39,038 bases of DNA from Spirochaetes bacterium ADurb.Bin133 (GTDB taxonomy: Bacteria; Spirochaetota; GWE2-31-10; MWDO01): the NCBI GenBank assembly GCA_002070605.1, contig MWDO01000004.1, forward strand, positions 72,184 through 111,221, in the 5' to 3' direction. The notes under the pieces are model-generated. The model did not search any database. It was not told where the DNA came from and saw nothing but the letters and a program-made list of their open reading frames with translations. A program made the position numbers and the translations under genes. Shown one piece after another: positions 31,905 to 39,038 of the stretch (positions are counted from its first letter, which is position 1; every line of letters starts with the position of its first letter).

Positions 31905-33437
31905 AGTTTGAGAAATATTAACAAAATAAGATTTAATTAATTTAAGATTGTTTTTTGAGTTTTTAATATTATCGCTTTTGTCAAATATAATAAAAACTCC
32001 GGACAACTCTATCTTTGCGAATACCGGAAATATTATCAGTAATTTGGTATCGGATATGTCTTTTTCTGAGAATCGTTCGGAGAAAATATTTTGTTTGAGC
32101 CCTTTTTCGCTAAAAGCGATAACTCTACGTTCTTTTTTGAGTATAGATATAAAATTGCCGGATTCTTTAAATTTGATTTTGTCGATACGAGAATCGTCGA
32201 TTCCTTGATACGACATAGGCGAAAAAAGGACGTCGATTTTTTGCAAAAACGCCCAATTTTTTAAGTTAATATCGTTAAGAAAGTCGGCAATTTCTTTTAT
32301 ATTTTCCGGCATAAATTCATAATTAACGATATGATCGATAGTAAATTGTTTGTACTCCTCAAGATCGATTTTTTCGCCTATAACAAATTTTCCCGATTCG
32401 GAGTTCTCGATTTTAGCAATATCTTCTCCGCTCTCTTGAGCTAGTTTAATAGACTCGACTAATTTTTGCGCGTAATCGTCGTTGACCGGTTGGTTTGAAA
32501 TATCGCCGGTTTTTAAAGATTCTATAATTGATTCGGGATCTTTTTTTCTGAAATGAAGAATCTTATTGTAAAAAGCGCTGGAAATTTTTAGAAAGACAAT
32601 GGATAAAAAGGAGATAAAACCAAGTTTGCCGCCGACGCCGATAAAGACGTTTTTTGTTAAGATAAAGAAAACGCCCGATATAAGCCCCGAGAGGAAAAAT
32701 TGCCTCTTAAACATCAAGACATAATAAGAACTCATACCGATAAAGGCTCCCGTGTACCAAGCGAGTCCGTAATCGTATCCGTATATAGGAATTTTTGTAA
32801 TAATTAATCCGCCTATTATGCCCGTTGTCGCTACGGTAAAAACTTTATAGTTATCGTTCAACGACGATACCGTGTTTTTTATCTCCATAGAAATTAACGA
32901 GGCGGCTATTGCGGAGACAATTGTTAACAAAAACCAAAGGTCGGAAAGAGACGTGGGTTTCGCGCTTGAAAATATTTCTATTCCGGCGTTTAATTTTAGC
33001 AATTTGCCAATGAAGAAATATATTAAAACCGATATAAAAGCGATTGTTCCGAGTCTCCCTCCGTAACCGTCGAAAGAGAGTTTGGGAAATTTATGAGAGA
33101 GTATTTCGCTAAGCATATACATAACGCTTGTAATGGTCGACAAAGTAACCGTATATAAAAGAAAATCAAGAGACCAATTTGACGCGCCGCTATTCATGGT
33201 TAATATTTCAAAACTGGTCATTCCGGCAAAAGAACCGCAAAAAGTCGCCCAAGAGTAGTGATTTTCGTCTTTAATAATTATAGTAAAAAAAGCGGCAATT
33301 ATGCTTACCAGAGAAGAGGCGACTATAGAGTTCATATCAAGAACTACGCAGTAAATAGTCGCGAAACTCCCAATAAAGCAAAATAAAAAATAGAAGAATA
33401 GTTTCTCTAAAACAGACTGCCGTCGATTTGAGTCCAT
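31893..33437 (-). CDS. Polytopic membrane protein with soluble C-terminal domain
   Basis: 514 aa from ATG 33437; a TTG at 33455 is an alternative and no clear ribosome site settles it. About nine helices fill residues ~10-290, with a repeated motif: CGSFAGMTSFEILT in the first half and TGAFIGMSSYYVLM in the second, implying an internal duplication. A charged linker (~295-370) leads to a soluble domain (~370-505) with a GAF-like alternation of strands and helices (SGNFISILKKERRVIAFSEKG, LLIIFPVFAKIELSGVFIIFD). It may be a membrane sensor, but no catalytic motif is seen. Family not recognised. Confidence 0.65.
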   Translation of the reverse strand: MDSNRRQSVLEKLFFYFLFCFIGSFATIYCVVLDMNSIVASSLVSIIAAFFTIIIKDENHYSWATFCGSFAGMTSFEILTMNSGASNWSLDFLLYTVTLSTITSVMYMLSEILSHKFPKLSFDGYGGRLGTIAFISVLIYFFIGKLLKLNAGIEIFSSAKPTSLSDLWFLLTIVSAIAASLISMEIKNTVSSLNDNYKVFTVATTGIIGGLIITKIPIYGYDYGLAWYTGAFIGMSSYYVLMFKRQFFLSGLISGVFFILTKNVFIGVGGKLGFISFLSIVFLKISSAFYNKILHFRKKDPESIIESLKTGDISNQPVNDDYAQKLVESIKLAQESGEDIAKIENSESGKFVIGEKIDLEEYKQFTIDHIVNYEFMPENIKEIADFLNDINLKNWAFLQKIDVLFSPMSYQGIDDSRIDKIKFKESGNFISILKKERRVIAFSEKGLKQNIFSERFSEKDISDTKLLIIFPVFAKIELSGVFIIFDKSDNIKNSKNNLKLIKSYFVNISQTLLY

Positions 33438-33571
33438 AATCGTATATATTACCAAAGTTAATGAAAAATATAAAGTTATTTTCTTAAATAATTGTAAATA
33501 TTACTTATATTTGTAAAAAACAATTGAAAAAAAAAGATATAAAATATATATATAGCGTAAGGAAATCCGAA

Positions 33572-34015
33572 ATGATAACAATTAGACAATACCTTGCGAC
33601 AGACAGATATGTATTTGAACAACTCGTAAGATATTATTACGAAGAGAATAAAATAACTCCCCCGTCTCAAGATATGGTTTTGTCCACTATCGGCTTTTAT
33701 ACCGCTTTTCCTCAATGCGGTTCTATATATATATTTGAATTTGAAAATGAAATTGCGGGGTATTCGATAGTGTCAAACGTCTGGAGCAACAGATACGGAA
33801 AACTAAGTTACCTAATCGACGAATTTTACGTCTTAAAGGAGTATAGAAGACGTAAAATTGAGATTAATCATATAGAGTATCTTATTAAACAAGAGGGCGT
33901 TTACGGAATAGGAATAAGAGCCGAAAAAAACAGATCCATTTCAAAAACAATTTTAAAGTTATTAAAATTTTACGAGGATAAAGATAAATTATATACAAGG
34001 GTATTGATACATTAA
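33572..34015 (+). CDS. GNAT-like acetyltransferase, divergent
   Basis: 147 aa from ATG 33572, with TAAGGA (33558-33563) 8 nt upstream; a longer start at 33524 would place the protein over the likely promoter (TTGAAA at 33524). The beta-alpha order fits GNAT: MITIRQYLATDRYVFEQLVRYYY, IYIFEFENEIAGYSIVS and LIDEFYVLKEYRRRKIEINHIEYLI. The acetyl-CoA loop, usually Q/RxxGxG, reads RRRKIE, so catalysis is doubtful. purC follows 10 bases later. Confidence 0.65.
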   Translation: MITIRQYLATDRYVFEQLVRYYYEENKITPPSQDMVLSTIGFYTAFPQCGSIYIFEFENEIAGYSIVSNVWSNRYGKLSYLIDEFYVLKEYRRRKIEINHIEYLIKQEGVYGIGIRAEKNRSISKTILKLLKFYEDKDKLYTRVLIH

Positions 34016-34025
34016 AGGATAAAAC

Positions 34026-34988
34026 ATGAATTTAAATAAAGTAATTGAGAAACAACTCGATTGGGTCGTAAAAGAGACGAACTATAATATCGGAGCAAAA
34101 TATAGAGGAAAAGTTCGGGACGTCTACGATCTCGGAGATAAATTACTTATCATTACTACGGATCGTATATCCGCTTTCGACGTAGTTTTGACGACAATTC
34201 CTTTTAAAGGGGAAATACTGAACAATTTATCATATTTTTGGTTTGAGAAAACAAAAGATATAATAGATAACCATATTATAGAGCTTATACATCCAAACGC
34301 CGTTTTGGTTAAAAAATGTAGGATATTGCCTATCGAAATAATCGTACGGGGATATCTGACCGGCGGCGGATATAGAGAATATGCGGAAAAGGGCGAAATA
34401 AGCGGTTTAAAATTGCCAAAAGGGCTGAAAAAGAACGTTAAATTTGACAAGCCTATCTTAACTCCAACGACAAAGGCGAGCGAGGGACACGATATTCCGA
34501 TAAGCGTTGAGGAGATAATTAAGCAAAATATCATTCCAAAAGACCTTATGGAAAAGGTTGAGGTTACGGCTATTAAATTATTTGAAAAGGGGCAAGAGAT
34601 AGTAAATAAAAACAACCTTATTTTGGTTGATACAAAATATGAATTTGGTTTGTCGGATAACGGCGAACTTATTATAGCGGACGAAATACATACCGCAGAC
34701 TCTTCCAGATATTGGTATCTGGATAGTTATAGCTCTTTGTTTGACGAAGGCAAAGAGCAGAAGTCGTTGGATAAGGAGTATCTCAGACAATGGCTAATGG
34801 ACAATAATTTTAAGGGGGAAGGAACTCCGCCGGTTATTCCGTTAGAAATTAAAACTGAGGTAATAAAGCGTTACATAACGGCGTATAACTGCATTACGGG
34901 ATCAAATTACTCTTTAGAGAATAAAGATTCTATGAAATTGCTTGATCAAGCCGTACTTAAACTTAAGGATCGCAATAATATTAAATAA
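34026..34988 (+). CDS. purC: SAICAR synthetase
   Basis: 320 aa. Joins aspartate to CAIR in purine synthesis. The opening signature is GKVRDVYDLGDKLLIITTDR followed by ISAFDVVL, then EIIVRGYLTGGGYREY, LTPTTKASEGHDIPI, LVDTKYEFG and IADEIHTADSSRYW. The length and the RGYLTGGG/SSRYW forms match the longer yeast-like bacterial type. Likely co-transcribed with the GNAT gene upstream; no other purine genes are nearby. Confidence 0.95.
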   Translation: MNLNKVIEKQLDWVVKETNYNIGAKYRGKVRDVYDLGDKLLIITTDRISAFDVVLTTIPFKGEILNNLSYFWFEKTKDIIDNHIIELIHPNAVLVKKCRILPIEIIVRGYLTGGGYREYAEKGEISGLKLPKGLKKNVKFDKPILTPTTKASEGHDIPISVEEIIKQNIIPKDLMEKVEVTAIKLFEKGQEIVNKNNLILVDTKYEFGLSDNGELIIADEIHTADSSRYWYLDSYSSLFDEGKEQKSLDKEYLRQWLMDNNFKGEGTPPVIPLEIKTEVIKRYITAYNCITGSNYSLENKDSMKLLDQAVLKLKDRNNIK

Positions 34989-35028
34989 TTTGTTTTATAT
35001 TCTTCAAAAAAAATAACAGGTTCGGCAT

Positions 35029-36198
35029 ATGAAAAAACTAAACATTGCTTATTTCTTGGATAATTTTTATCCGCAGATCAACGGAGTAGTAACCTCGTCG
35101 ATAAACACTTGTGCGGAAATGTTTAGAAGAGGGCATAAAATATTAGCCGTCGCTCCAAAACCGTTTGATTTAAAGAACTACCCCGAAGATTATTTTCCTT
35201 ACGACATTATTTTTCAAGACGGTTTTCCGGCGTATTTTTATCCCGATTTTAAATTTACTTACACTTTTGACAATAAAATTTATAAAAAACTGAAAGAATT
35301 TAAACCGGACTTGATTCATTTTCACGCGCCGTTTACTTTGGGATATCAGGCGATTCGTATTGCGAAGAGATTAAAAACGCCCGTAGTCGGCACCTTTCAT
35401 ACCTTTTTTGCCGAGCCGGAATATCTCAAACTGATCGGTATGGAGAATAATAAGTTTTTACAGAGCTTCGGTTGGTTTTATTCCAACAATTTTTTTAACA
35501 GATGCGATATAGTCGTAAGCCCCGGAAAAGCGACCGCCGAGATACTAAAAAAGAACAAACTTAAAACGCCGATTCAAGTCATATCAAACGGCGTGGAATG
35601 TGTGAAATATCAAAATTTTAATTATACGTACAAATTACCTTTCAGTTATAATGAAGAATTTGACTACGTTTTATATATCGGAAGAATTTCGCAGGAAAAA
35701 GACATCGATGTTTTACTTGATTCTTTAGCGATACTTCTTAAGAAAAAGAAGAATACCGTTTTAGTAGTTGTGGGAGGCGGACCTTCTATAGACGATTTGA
35801 AGAAGCGAGCCGTCGAACTTGGTATCTCGAATAACGTTATATTTACCGGAATGTTGCCAAATAAAGACCTATTAGAATCCGGGCTACTAAAAAAAGTAAA
35901 ACTTTTCGTTACGGCGAGTACTTCGGAAAATCAGCCGATGACGATATTGGAATCCATAATGTTCGGACTCCCGATTGTCGGAGTAGACGCTAAAGGGGTG
36001 CCGGAACTTATCGAAGACAACGGATTTATCGTTAAACCAAAAGACCCCGAGGCGCTTGCCGAAAAAATGTACGAAATATTATCAAACGATAATTTGAGAG
36101 AAACCTTTTCCAAACGCTCGTTGGAATTATCCGAGAAATACGACATTAGAAATACTTCCGACGCTATGGAAAAAATGTATATGAATTTGCTTGGATAA
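35029..36198 (+). CDS. GT4-family glycosyltransferase (glycolipid type)
   Basis: 389 aa. Two Rossmann domains of GT-B fold: FLDNFYPQINGVVTSSINTCAEM..GH, HFHAPFTLGYQAIRIAKRLKTPVVGTFHTFF, then YIGRISQEKDIDVLLDSL, VVVGGGP and the EX7E motif (Glu300, Glu308). The N-terminal pattern resembles monoglucosyl-diacylglycerol synthases that make glucolipids on the inner leaflet. Lipid acceptor and sugar are inferred, not proven. It is the last gene of the rightward group. Confidence 0.82.
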   Translation: MKKLNIAYFLDNFYPQINGVVTSSINTCAEMFRRGHKILAVAPKPFDLKNYPEDYFPYDIIFQDGFPAYFYPDFKFTYTFDNKIYKKLKEFKPDLIHFHAPFTLGYQAIRIAKRLKTPVVGTFHTFFAEPEYLKLIGMENNKFLQSFGWFYSNNFFNRCDIVVSPGKATAEILKKNKLKTPIQVISNGVECVKYQNFNYTYKLPFSYNEEFDYVLYIGRISQEKDIDVLLDSLAILLKKKKNTVLVVVGGGPSIDDLKKRAVELGISNNVIFTGMLPNKDLLESGLLKKVKLFVTASTSENQPMTILESIMFGLPIVGVDAKGVPELIEDNGFIVKPKDPEALAEKMYEILSNDNLRETFSKRSLELSEKYDIRNTSDAMEKMYMNLLG

Positions 36199-36274
36199 AT
36201 TTATGACTATTAAAGAAGTTTCGTTTGTTATTTTATATCCTTAAGTCCAATTAATTTTTACGCCCCGTCGGTTT

Positions 36275-36790
36275 TCACGTATAGTAGACGTATTTGGGAT
36301 AATTTTCGATTATGAGCGCGTATAATAGTTGTTTTTGGGCAGTCATATTTAACAGTTGTGTCATTTTACCCAAAAAGTCGTTTTTCAACTTATCAATCCT
36401 TAATTTCTTACCAACGATCTCAAGAAATCCTTCCAACCCGTATTTCATAACGCCGTTATAGAAAAACAGTATAATATCGCGAACCGTCGAAGCCATACCG
36501 AATTCGTTATACAAAGAATGCCATCTTTTTATTTGAAGATAATCCGATTCGCTGATTCTAAGGTATTTATCCAACCTTTTATTGTCTGTATTATCTATAA
36601 CGGCGTATTCAGAGCGATGATTTCCGATTATTTTCTTCATTTTTGAGATTTTTTTGTCAATAAGGCGAAACATAGTTTCAAATAACTCGCTGAACGTATT
36701 AATTTTGAACTCCTTTAGTAGAAAATCTATGACGTTATTATTCATAGACTCTGACACGATAAAGTGAAATAAATGTTTTTTGTTTTTCAT
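36275..36790 (-). CDS. Orphan ~170-aa family protein, copy C
   Basis: 171 aa, the most divergent of the three copies but still closely similar to the genes at 5112-5618 and 8858-9373. Many differences are third-base changes, suggesting selection on the protein. Unique residues include ISKMKKIIGNH, ESDYLQIKRW, LEIVGKKLRID and LLYALIIENYPKYVYYT. No domain with known function is recognised. An AGGAG site precedes the ATG and an AT-rich leader common to all copies lies upstream. Confidence 0.75.
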   Translation of the reverse strand: MKNKKHLFHFIVSESMNNNVIDFLLKEFKINTFSELFETMFRLIDKKISKMKKIIGNHRSEYAVIDNTDNKRLDKYLRISESDYLQIKRWHSLYNEFGMASTVRDIILFFYNGVMKYGLEGFLEIVGKKLRIDKLKNDFLGKMTQLLNMTAQKQLLYALIIENYPKYVYYT

Positions 36791-36901
36791 AAAGTTTTCT
36801 CCTTTTTTTCTTTTATATATATAACAACTAAAAAGAGAAAACGCTTTACAAAAATTTGGATATTTTTTAAATAAATGACAAATAATTTACTAATAAAAAA
36901 A

Positions 36902-37007
36902 TTGACACATATGCGTCATTCTAAGGAACTTTAACCCTCGATTTCGCGTCCCGCGCGTAGTCGAGGGAAAATCGAAGGTTAAACATGACGCAACGCATAT
37001 GCGTCAA
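36902..37007. repeat. Palindromic repeats and stem-loop upstream of copy C
   Basis: TGACACATATG (36903-36913) continues as CGTCA and leads into the stem-loop module (arms 36933-36944 and 36969-36980, one mismatch). CGCATATGCGTCAA follows at 36994-37007. The module from GTCATTCTAAGGA to the end of the stem-loop is almost identical to that before copy A. Confidence 0.8.
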
Positions 37008-37038
37008 TTTCTCTCCCCAAAAACCGACGGGCGGGCGC

Positions 37039-38823
37039 TTAATTTTCCAATACGGCTTTTATTCTTCTAACGCCCGCCGAAGAGGATTGTTCTTTAACGA
37101 TTTTAAATTTACCAAGCGTTCCCGCATTGTCAACGTGAGGACCGCCGCAGACTTCTTTTGAAAAGTCGCCGATTGTGTAAACCTTTACTTGGCTCTCGTA
37201 TTTTTCGCCAAAAAGAGCCGTCGCGCCGCTCTTTTTGGCCTCTTCGAGCGACATAATCTCCATTTTAACTTCGAGTTTTCTTTGAATTTGTTCGTTTACC
37301 ATATCTTCAACTTTTTTCAGCGTCTCTCCGTCTATTTTATCGGTATGAGTAAAATCGAATCTCAATCTTTCGGCGGTAATATTAGATCCTTTTTGATTAA
37401 CATGCTCCCCCAAGATATTCTTTAGAGCTCTATGAAGTAAATGAGTCGCCGTATGAAGTTTGGTAGTAGCTTCCGCGTGATCGGCAAGCCCCCCTTTAAA
37501 ATTCTGAGTTTGAGCCGCCTGAGAGAGCTCTTTATGCTTTGCAAACGCTTCGTTAAATCCGGCTTCGTCCACCTTAAACCCTTTTTCAGAAGCAAGCTCT
37601 TTTGTGAATTCAAAAGGGAACCCATATGTGTCATAAAGTTTAAACGCGAGCCGTCCGGATATCGTATCTTGATTGTTTTGAGACAATTTCGGAAGAATTT
37701 TTTCAAGCTCCGCCATCCCTTTTCCTAGGGTTTCTTCAAATTTTCTCTCTTCTTTTTCAAGTTCGGCAAATATTCTTGTTTCGTTTCTTTTTAATTCCGG
37801 ATAAATATCTTTCATCATTTCGATTACGACGGTAGCTATTTTAGACATAAAAGGAGATTGAATATTTAATTTTTTTCCATGCCTTACCGCTCGTCTGATA
37901 AGCCGTCTTAGCACGTAACCGGCTCCTAGATTTGAAGGGGAGATTCCCCTGTCGTCGCCGATTATAAATAGCGAAGTTCTAACATGATCGGCTATTATTC
38001 TCATCGACTTAGTCGTATCGCCGTCTTTTTGATAACTCGTTCCCGATAATTCCTCGATTTTTTTGATGATCGGAACAAAAATATCCGTTTCATAAACGTT
38101 ATTTTTCCCGTTTATCATAGCCACAGTTCTCTCAATACCCATTCCGGTATCTACGTTTTTCTGCTTTAAAGGAATATACTCTCCGTTCTCGGTTTTATTG
38201 TATTCCATAAAAACGTCGTTCCATATCTCTATGTATTTGCCGCATCCGCAACCCGGCGCGCAGGCGTCCGAGCATTTGTTTTTACCGACGTCGATAAACA
38301 TTTCAGTATCCGGTCCGCACGGTCCCGTGATTCCGGCCGGTCCCCACCAGTTGTCTTTTTTTGGTTTGTAGTGTATCCTATCGGCGGATATCCCCAATTT
38401 TTTCCAGTAGGAAGCGGACTCTTCGTCCCTCGGAGCGTCTTTGTCCCCTTCAAAAACAGTTATATGCAAAGAGTCTTGGTCAAACCCAAGCTCCTTGATA
38501 AGAAATTCGTAAGACCAGTTTATCGCCTCCTTTTTGAAATAATCTCCTAAAGACCAATTGCCCAGCATCTCAAAAAAAGTGAGATGAGCGGCGTCTCCTA
38601 CGTCGTCAATATCGCCGGTTCTAATACATTTCTGCCAATTGACTAATCTCTTCCCTTCGGGGTGTTTTTCGCCGAGAAGATAAGGAACTAACGGGTGCAT
38701 TCCGGCGGTTGTGAATAAAACGGTCGGATCGTTCTCCGGAATTAGCGATGCAGACGCAATGTGGCTATGCCCCTTGCTTTTAAAAAAGTTGACATATTTA
38801 TATCGTAAATCTATAAAGTTCAT
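37039..38823 (-). CDS. alaS: Alanyl-tRNA synthetase, short form
   Basis: 594 aa. Charges tRNA-Ala. The class II catalytic domain (1-~350) includes FFKSKGH, TAGMHPLVPYLLG, TFFEMLGNWSLGDYF, GPCGPDTEMF, a Cys-rich insert (CSDACAPGCGC) and GMGIERT. The editing domain keeps its zinc ligands: HTATH (HxxxH) and CGGPH (CxxxH). It ends at SAGVRRIKAVLEN, lacking the C-terminal C-Ala/DHHA1 region of most bacterial enzymes (~870 aa). This is known for spirochaetes such as Borrelia, so it is not a broken gene. GGAG is 7 nt before the ATG. Confidence 0.95.
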   Translation of the reverse strand: MNFIDLRYKYVNFFKSKGHSHIASASLIPENDPTVLFTTAGMHPLVPYLLGEKHPEGKRLVNWQKCIRTGDIDDVGDAAHLTFFEMLGNWSLGDYFKKEAINWSYEFLIKELGFDQDSLHITVFEGDKDAPRDEESASYWKKLGISADRIHYKPKKDNWWGPAGITGPCGPDTEMFIDVGKNKCSDACAPGCGCGKYIEIWNDVFMEYNKTENGEYIPLKQKNVDTGMGIERTVAMINGKNNVYETDIFVPIIKKIEELSGTSYQKDGDTTKSMRIIADHVRTSLFIIGDDRGISPSNLGAGYVLRRLIRRAVRHGKKLNIQSPFMSKIATVVIEMMKDIYPELKRNETRIFAELEKEERKFEETLGKGMAELEKILPKLSQNNQDTISGRLAFKLYDTYGFPFEFTKELASEKGFKVDEAGFNEAFAKHKELSQAAQTQNFKGGLADHAEATTKLHTATHLLHRALKNILGEHVNQKGSNITAERLRFDFTHTDKIDGETLKKVEDMVNEQIQRKLEVKMEIMSLEEAKKSGATALFGEKYESQVKVYTIGDFSKEVCGGPHVDNAGTLGKFKIVKEQSSSAGVRRIKAVLEN

Positions 38824-38864
38824 TGAAATTCTCCAAAAGTTGATTGTCGCCGCGACGACGAAGG

Positions 38865-38893
38865 ATTTTAAATCATATCAAAAAAATAGTCAA
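38865..38893 (-). promoter_or_regulatory. Likely promoter of alaS
   Basis: On the minus strand, TTGACT (38888-38893) and TAAAAT (38865-38870) are 17 bp apart, ~40 bp upstream of the alaS ATG. Confidence 0.6.
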
Positions 38894-38967
38894 GTTAAAG
38901 AAATAAAAAAAACGACGTTTGTGTCATTCAAAAAATGAAAGTTTACACTTATTTCAAAAAATGAGAC

Positions 38968-38995
38968 TTGACGTTTTTTTTAAACATAATATTAT
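38968..38995 (+). promoter_or_regulatory. Possible rightward promoter near the window end
   Basis: TTGACG (38968-38973), 16 bp, TATTAT (38990-38995). It would drive a gene beyond the window. The last ~215 bases hold no other recognisable feature. Confidence 0.4.
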
Positions 38996-39038
38996 TCAAA
39001 AAAACAAAAAATCTTTTGGGGATAATAATATGATATTA

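Larger units (their letters stand above)
36263..37030 (-). mobile_element. Copy C of the orphan-gene unit, with inverted ends
   Basis: A 768-bp unit. The left end CCCCGTCGGTTTT (36263-36275) reaches the stop codon of copy C; the right end CCCCAAAAACCGACGG (37015-37030) is its inverted partner. TTAATTTT lies outside both ends (36251-36258 and 37039-37046, the latter covering the alaS stop), a possible 8-bp target duplication. Inside are the orphan gene, its leader, the stem-loop module and CATATG repeats. No known transposase. Confidence 0.5.

Noticed and set aside
37623-37633. CATATGTGTCA palindrome copy inside alaS
   Set aside because: It encodes the conserved YDTYG of alanyl-tRNA synthetase, so it is a coding coincidence rather than a member of the intergenic repeat family.
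37039-38823. alaS truncated by the neighbouring copy C unit
   Set aside because: The 594-aa length and ending are normal for spirochaete AlaRS, and the stop lies outside the unit.

Overview
The window looks like chromosome of an AT-rich spirochaete, probably Treponema-like. Three things point there. A TRAP transporter operon is headed by a TatT-type lipoprotein. The alanyl-tRNA synthetase is short (594 aa) and stops after the editing domain. Several treponemal-style surface proteins are present: a LamG/FN3 protein, a large TPR protein with an acidic tail, and a lipoprotein with InlB-type repeats and an FGE-type C-type-lectin domain. Lipoboxes on several proteins and an Lnt homologue fit a didermal, lipoprotein-rich cell.

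Layout. 1-5.1 kb: the 3' end of a LamG/FN3 surface protein, then a 1243-aa TPR/acidic protein. 5.1-9.6 kb: two copies (A, B) of a ~170-aa orphan gene family bracket an S41 peptidase and a MurC-like ligase. 9.7-14.3 kb: a PKS-type methyltransferase with a small membrane protein, adk, a GT87-like membrane glycosyltransferase, a convergent HEAT-repeat protein and a tiny 42-aa gene. 14.4-19.1 kb: asd, then a 3.5-kb stretch holding the FGE/InlB lipoprotein, bounded by inverted CCGYCGG-type ends. 19.2-22.7 kb: plsC, glgC, rsmD, trmJ-like. 22.7-26.2 kb: a cheR-cheB-lnt operon on the minus strand. 26.3-31 kb: an orphan 93-aa gene and the tatT-dctP-dctQ-dctM operon, whose DctM carries an extra ~190-aa tail. 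31-36.2 kb: a receiver-like/ATPase regulator, a convergent membrane protein, GNAT, purC and a GT4 glycosyltransferase. 36.2-39 kb: family copy C and alaS.

Two accessory signals stand out. First, the lipoprotein at 15668-18586 ends in a segment shaped like the variable region of a diversity-generating retroelement (DGR) target. Every candidate variable codon ends in C or T, and a long hairpin lies 8 nt after the stop codon. No reverse transcriptase is in the window, so diversification would have to act in trans. Second, the three ~170-aa genes sit in small units of ~0.75 kb. Two of these units have inverted CCCGTCGGTTTT ends next to the stop codon, and all three have palindromic repeats built on TGACACATATG upstream. 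The same palindromes and ends flank the lipoprotein unit, which suggests one repeat or mobile system acting at several loci. The rest is mostly ordinary housekeeping. All comparisons were made by eye; no searches were run.
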